The translations under genes and the position numbers were made by a program. Positions 6,202 to 6,346 of a stretch of DNA of 6,346 bases are shown one piece after another. Below the pieces are notes generated by a model. That model was not told the origin of the DNA. It saw nothing but the letters and a program-made list of their open reading frames with translations, and did no database searches. Source of the DNA: Coprothermobacterota bacterium (GTDB lineage Bacteria > Caldisericota > JANLFM01); contig JAPLHX010000131.1 in the NCBI GenBank assembly GCA_026389415.1, forward strand, positions 1 to 6,346, given 5' to 3'. The first letter of the stretch is position 1; each line of letters starts with the position of its first letter.

Positions 6202-6346
6202 GTGAAAAAAAAAGTGTTGATCGTCGATGATGAAAAAGAGATTTGCTGGCTGCTTAGCCAAGCCCTGAGTGAGGAAGGATATCAGGTAAGCGTGGCCCAC
6301 AGCGGCAAAGAGGGTTTGAGTCGGGTCCAGAAAAGCGGTGAAGTGG
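6202..6346 (+). CDS. Response regulator, receiver domain (partial, runs off window)
   Basis: Forty-eight codons of a receiver domain are present: VLIVDDEKEI (residues 5-14, acidic pair D9/D10) followed by the first helix LLSQALSEEGYQVSVAHSGKEGL. The phosphoacceptor Asp and the output domain lie beyond the window, so its subfamily cannot be told. The GTG at 6202 gives the typical beginning MKKKVLIVDDE, but AGAGG directly abuts it, leaving no normal ribosome-site spacing. ATG codons at 6168 (with AGGA five bases upstream) and 6192 are in another frame and stop at 6228-6230. Losing one A from the nine-A run would join them to this frame. The true start is therefore uncertain, though the receiver assignment is firm. 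The gene follows an exact sigma-54 promoter and is probably controlled by the upstream NtrC-type regulator. Confidence 0.85.
   Translation, partial: MKKKVLIVDDEKEICWLLSQALSEEGYQVSVAHSGKEGLSRVQKSGEV
6205..6213 (+). other. Nine-A homopolymer at the response-regulator start
   Basis: An uninterrupted run of nine A sits in the first codons of the receiver gene. It joins the frame of two upstream ATGs (6168, 6192) to the receiver frame only if one A is lost. Such runs are prone to polymerase slippage and to sequencing or assembly indels, so the run may be regulatory or an error. Confidence 0.7.

Overview
The window looks like a piece of a GC-rich, free-living bacterial genome with sigma-54-dependent two-component signalling. 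Nitrospirota, Methylomirabilota (NC10), Desulfobacterota and Acidobacteriota all fit. The sequence does not decide between them, and no marker gene is present. Chloroflexota is less likely because a complete NtrC-type activator and a canonical -24/-12 promoter imply sigma-54.

Layout. Bases 1-436 are a tandem set of degenerate, inverted-repeat-containing blocks (arms of the type TTGTC..CCTGAGCG / CGGCTCAGGGTGACAA) with no credible gene. Bases 437-650 are a unique leader. A visibly AT-richer gene follows (651-1880). It encodes a cytoplasmic protein with tandem Cys/His zinc-ribbon-like units at the N-terminus, an unassigned middle region and a C-terminal J domain with an intact HPD motif. A candidate intrinsic terminator (1916-1945) closes it. 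A 434-base gap (1881-2314) then leads into a GC-rich two-gene operon: a soluble histidine kinase with four PAS-like sensor domains (2315-4648) and, overlapping it by ATGA, a full-length NtrC-family response regulator with receiver, AAA+ and Fis-type HTH domains (4645-5979).

Downstream of the operon come a 17-bp tandem repeat across the stop codon (5962-6009), a hairpin followed by six T (6017-6041), a 7-bp inverted repeat with an 18-bp spacer (6069-6100), and an exact match to the sigma-54 consensus, TGGCAC-N5-TTGCT (6123-6138). This promoter points at a second response regulator whose receiver domain starts near 6202 and runs off the window. Its first codons contain a nine-A run. The two better-placed ATG codons upstream are out of frame with the receiver by exactly one base at that run.

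How it fits together (inference). A cytoplasmic signal read by the PAS kinase would phosphorylate the NtrC-like regulator, which would activate sigma-54 RNA polymerase at the downstream promoter. That promoter would drive another response regulator, giving a regulator-to-regulator cascade. The J-domain gene appears separate from this circuit in composition and transcription. The most interesting items are the self-contained sigma-54 relay with its candidate enhancer repeats, the homopolymer at the start of the second regulator, and the unusual zinc-ribbon/J-domain protein.
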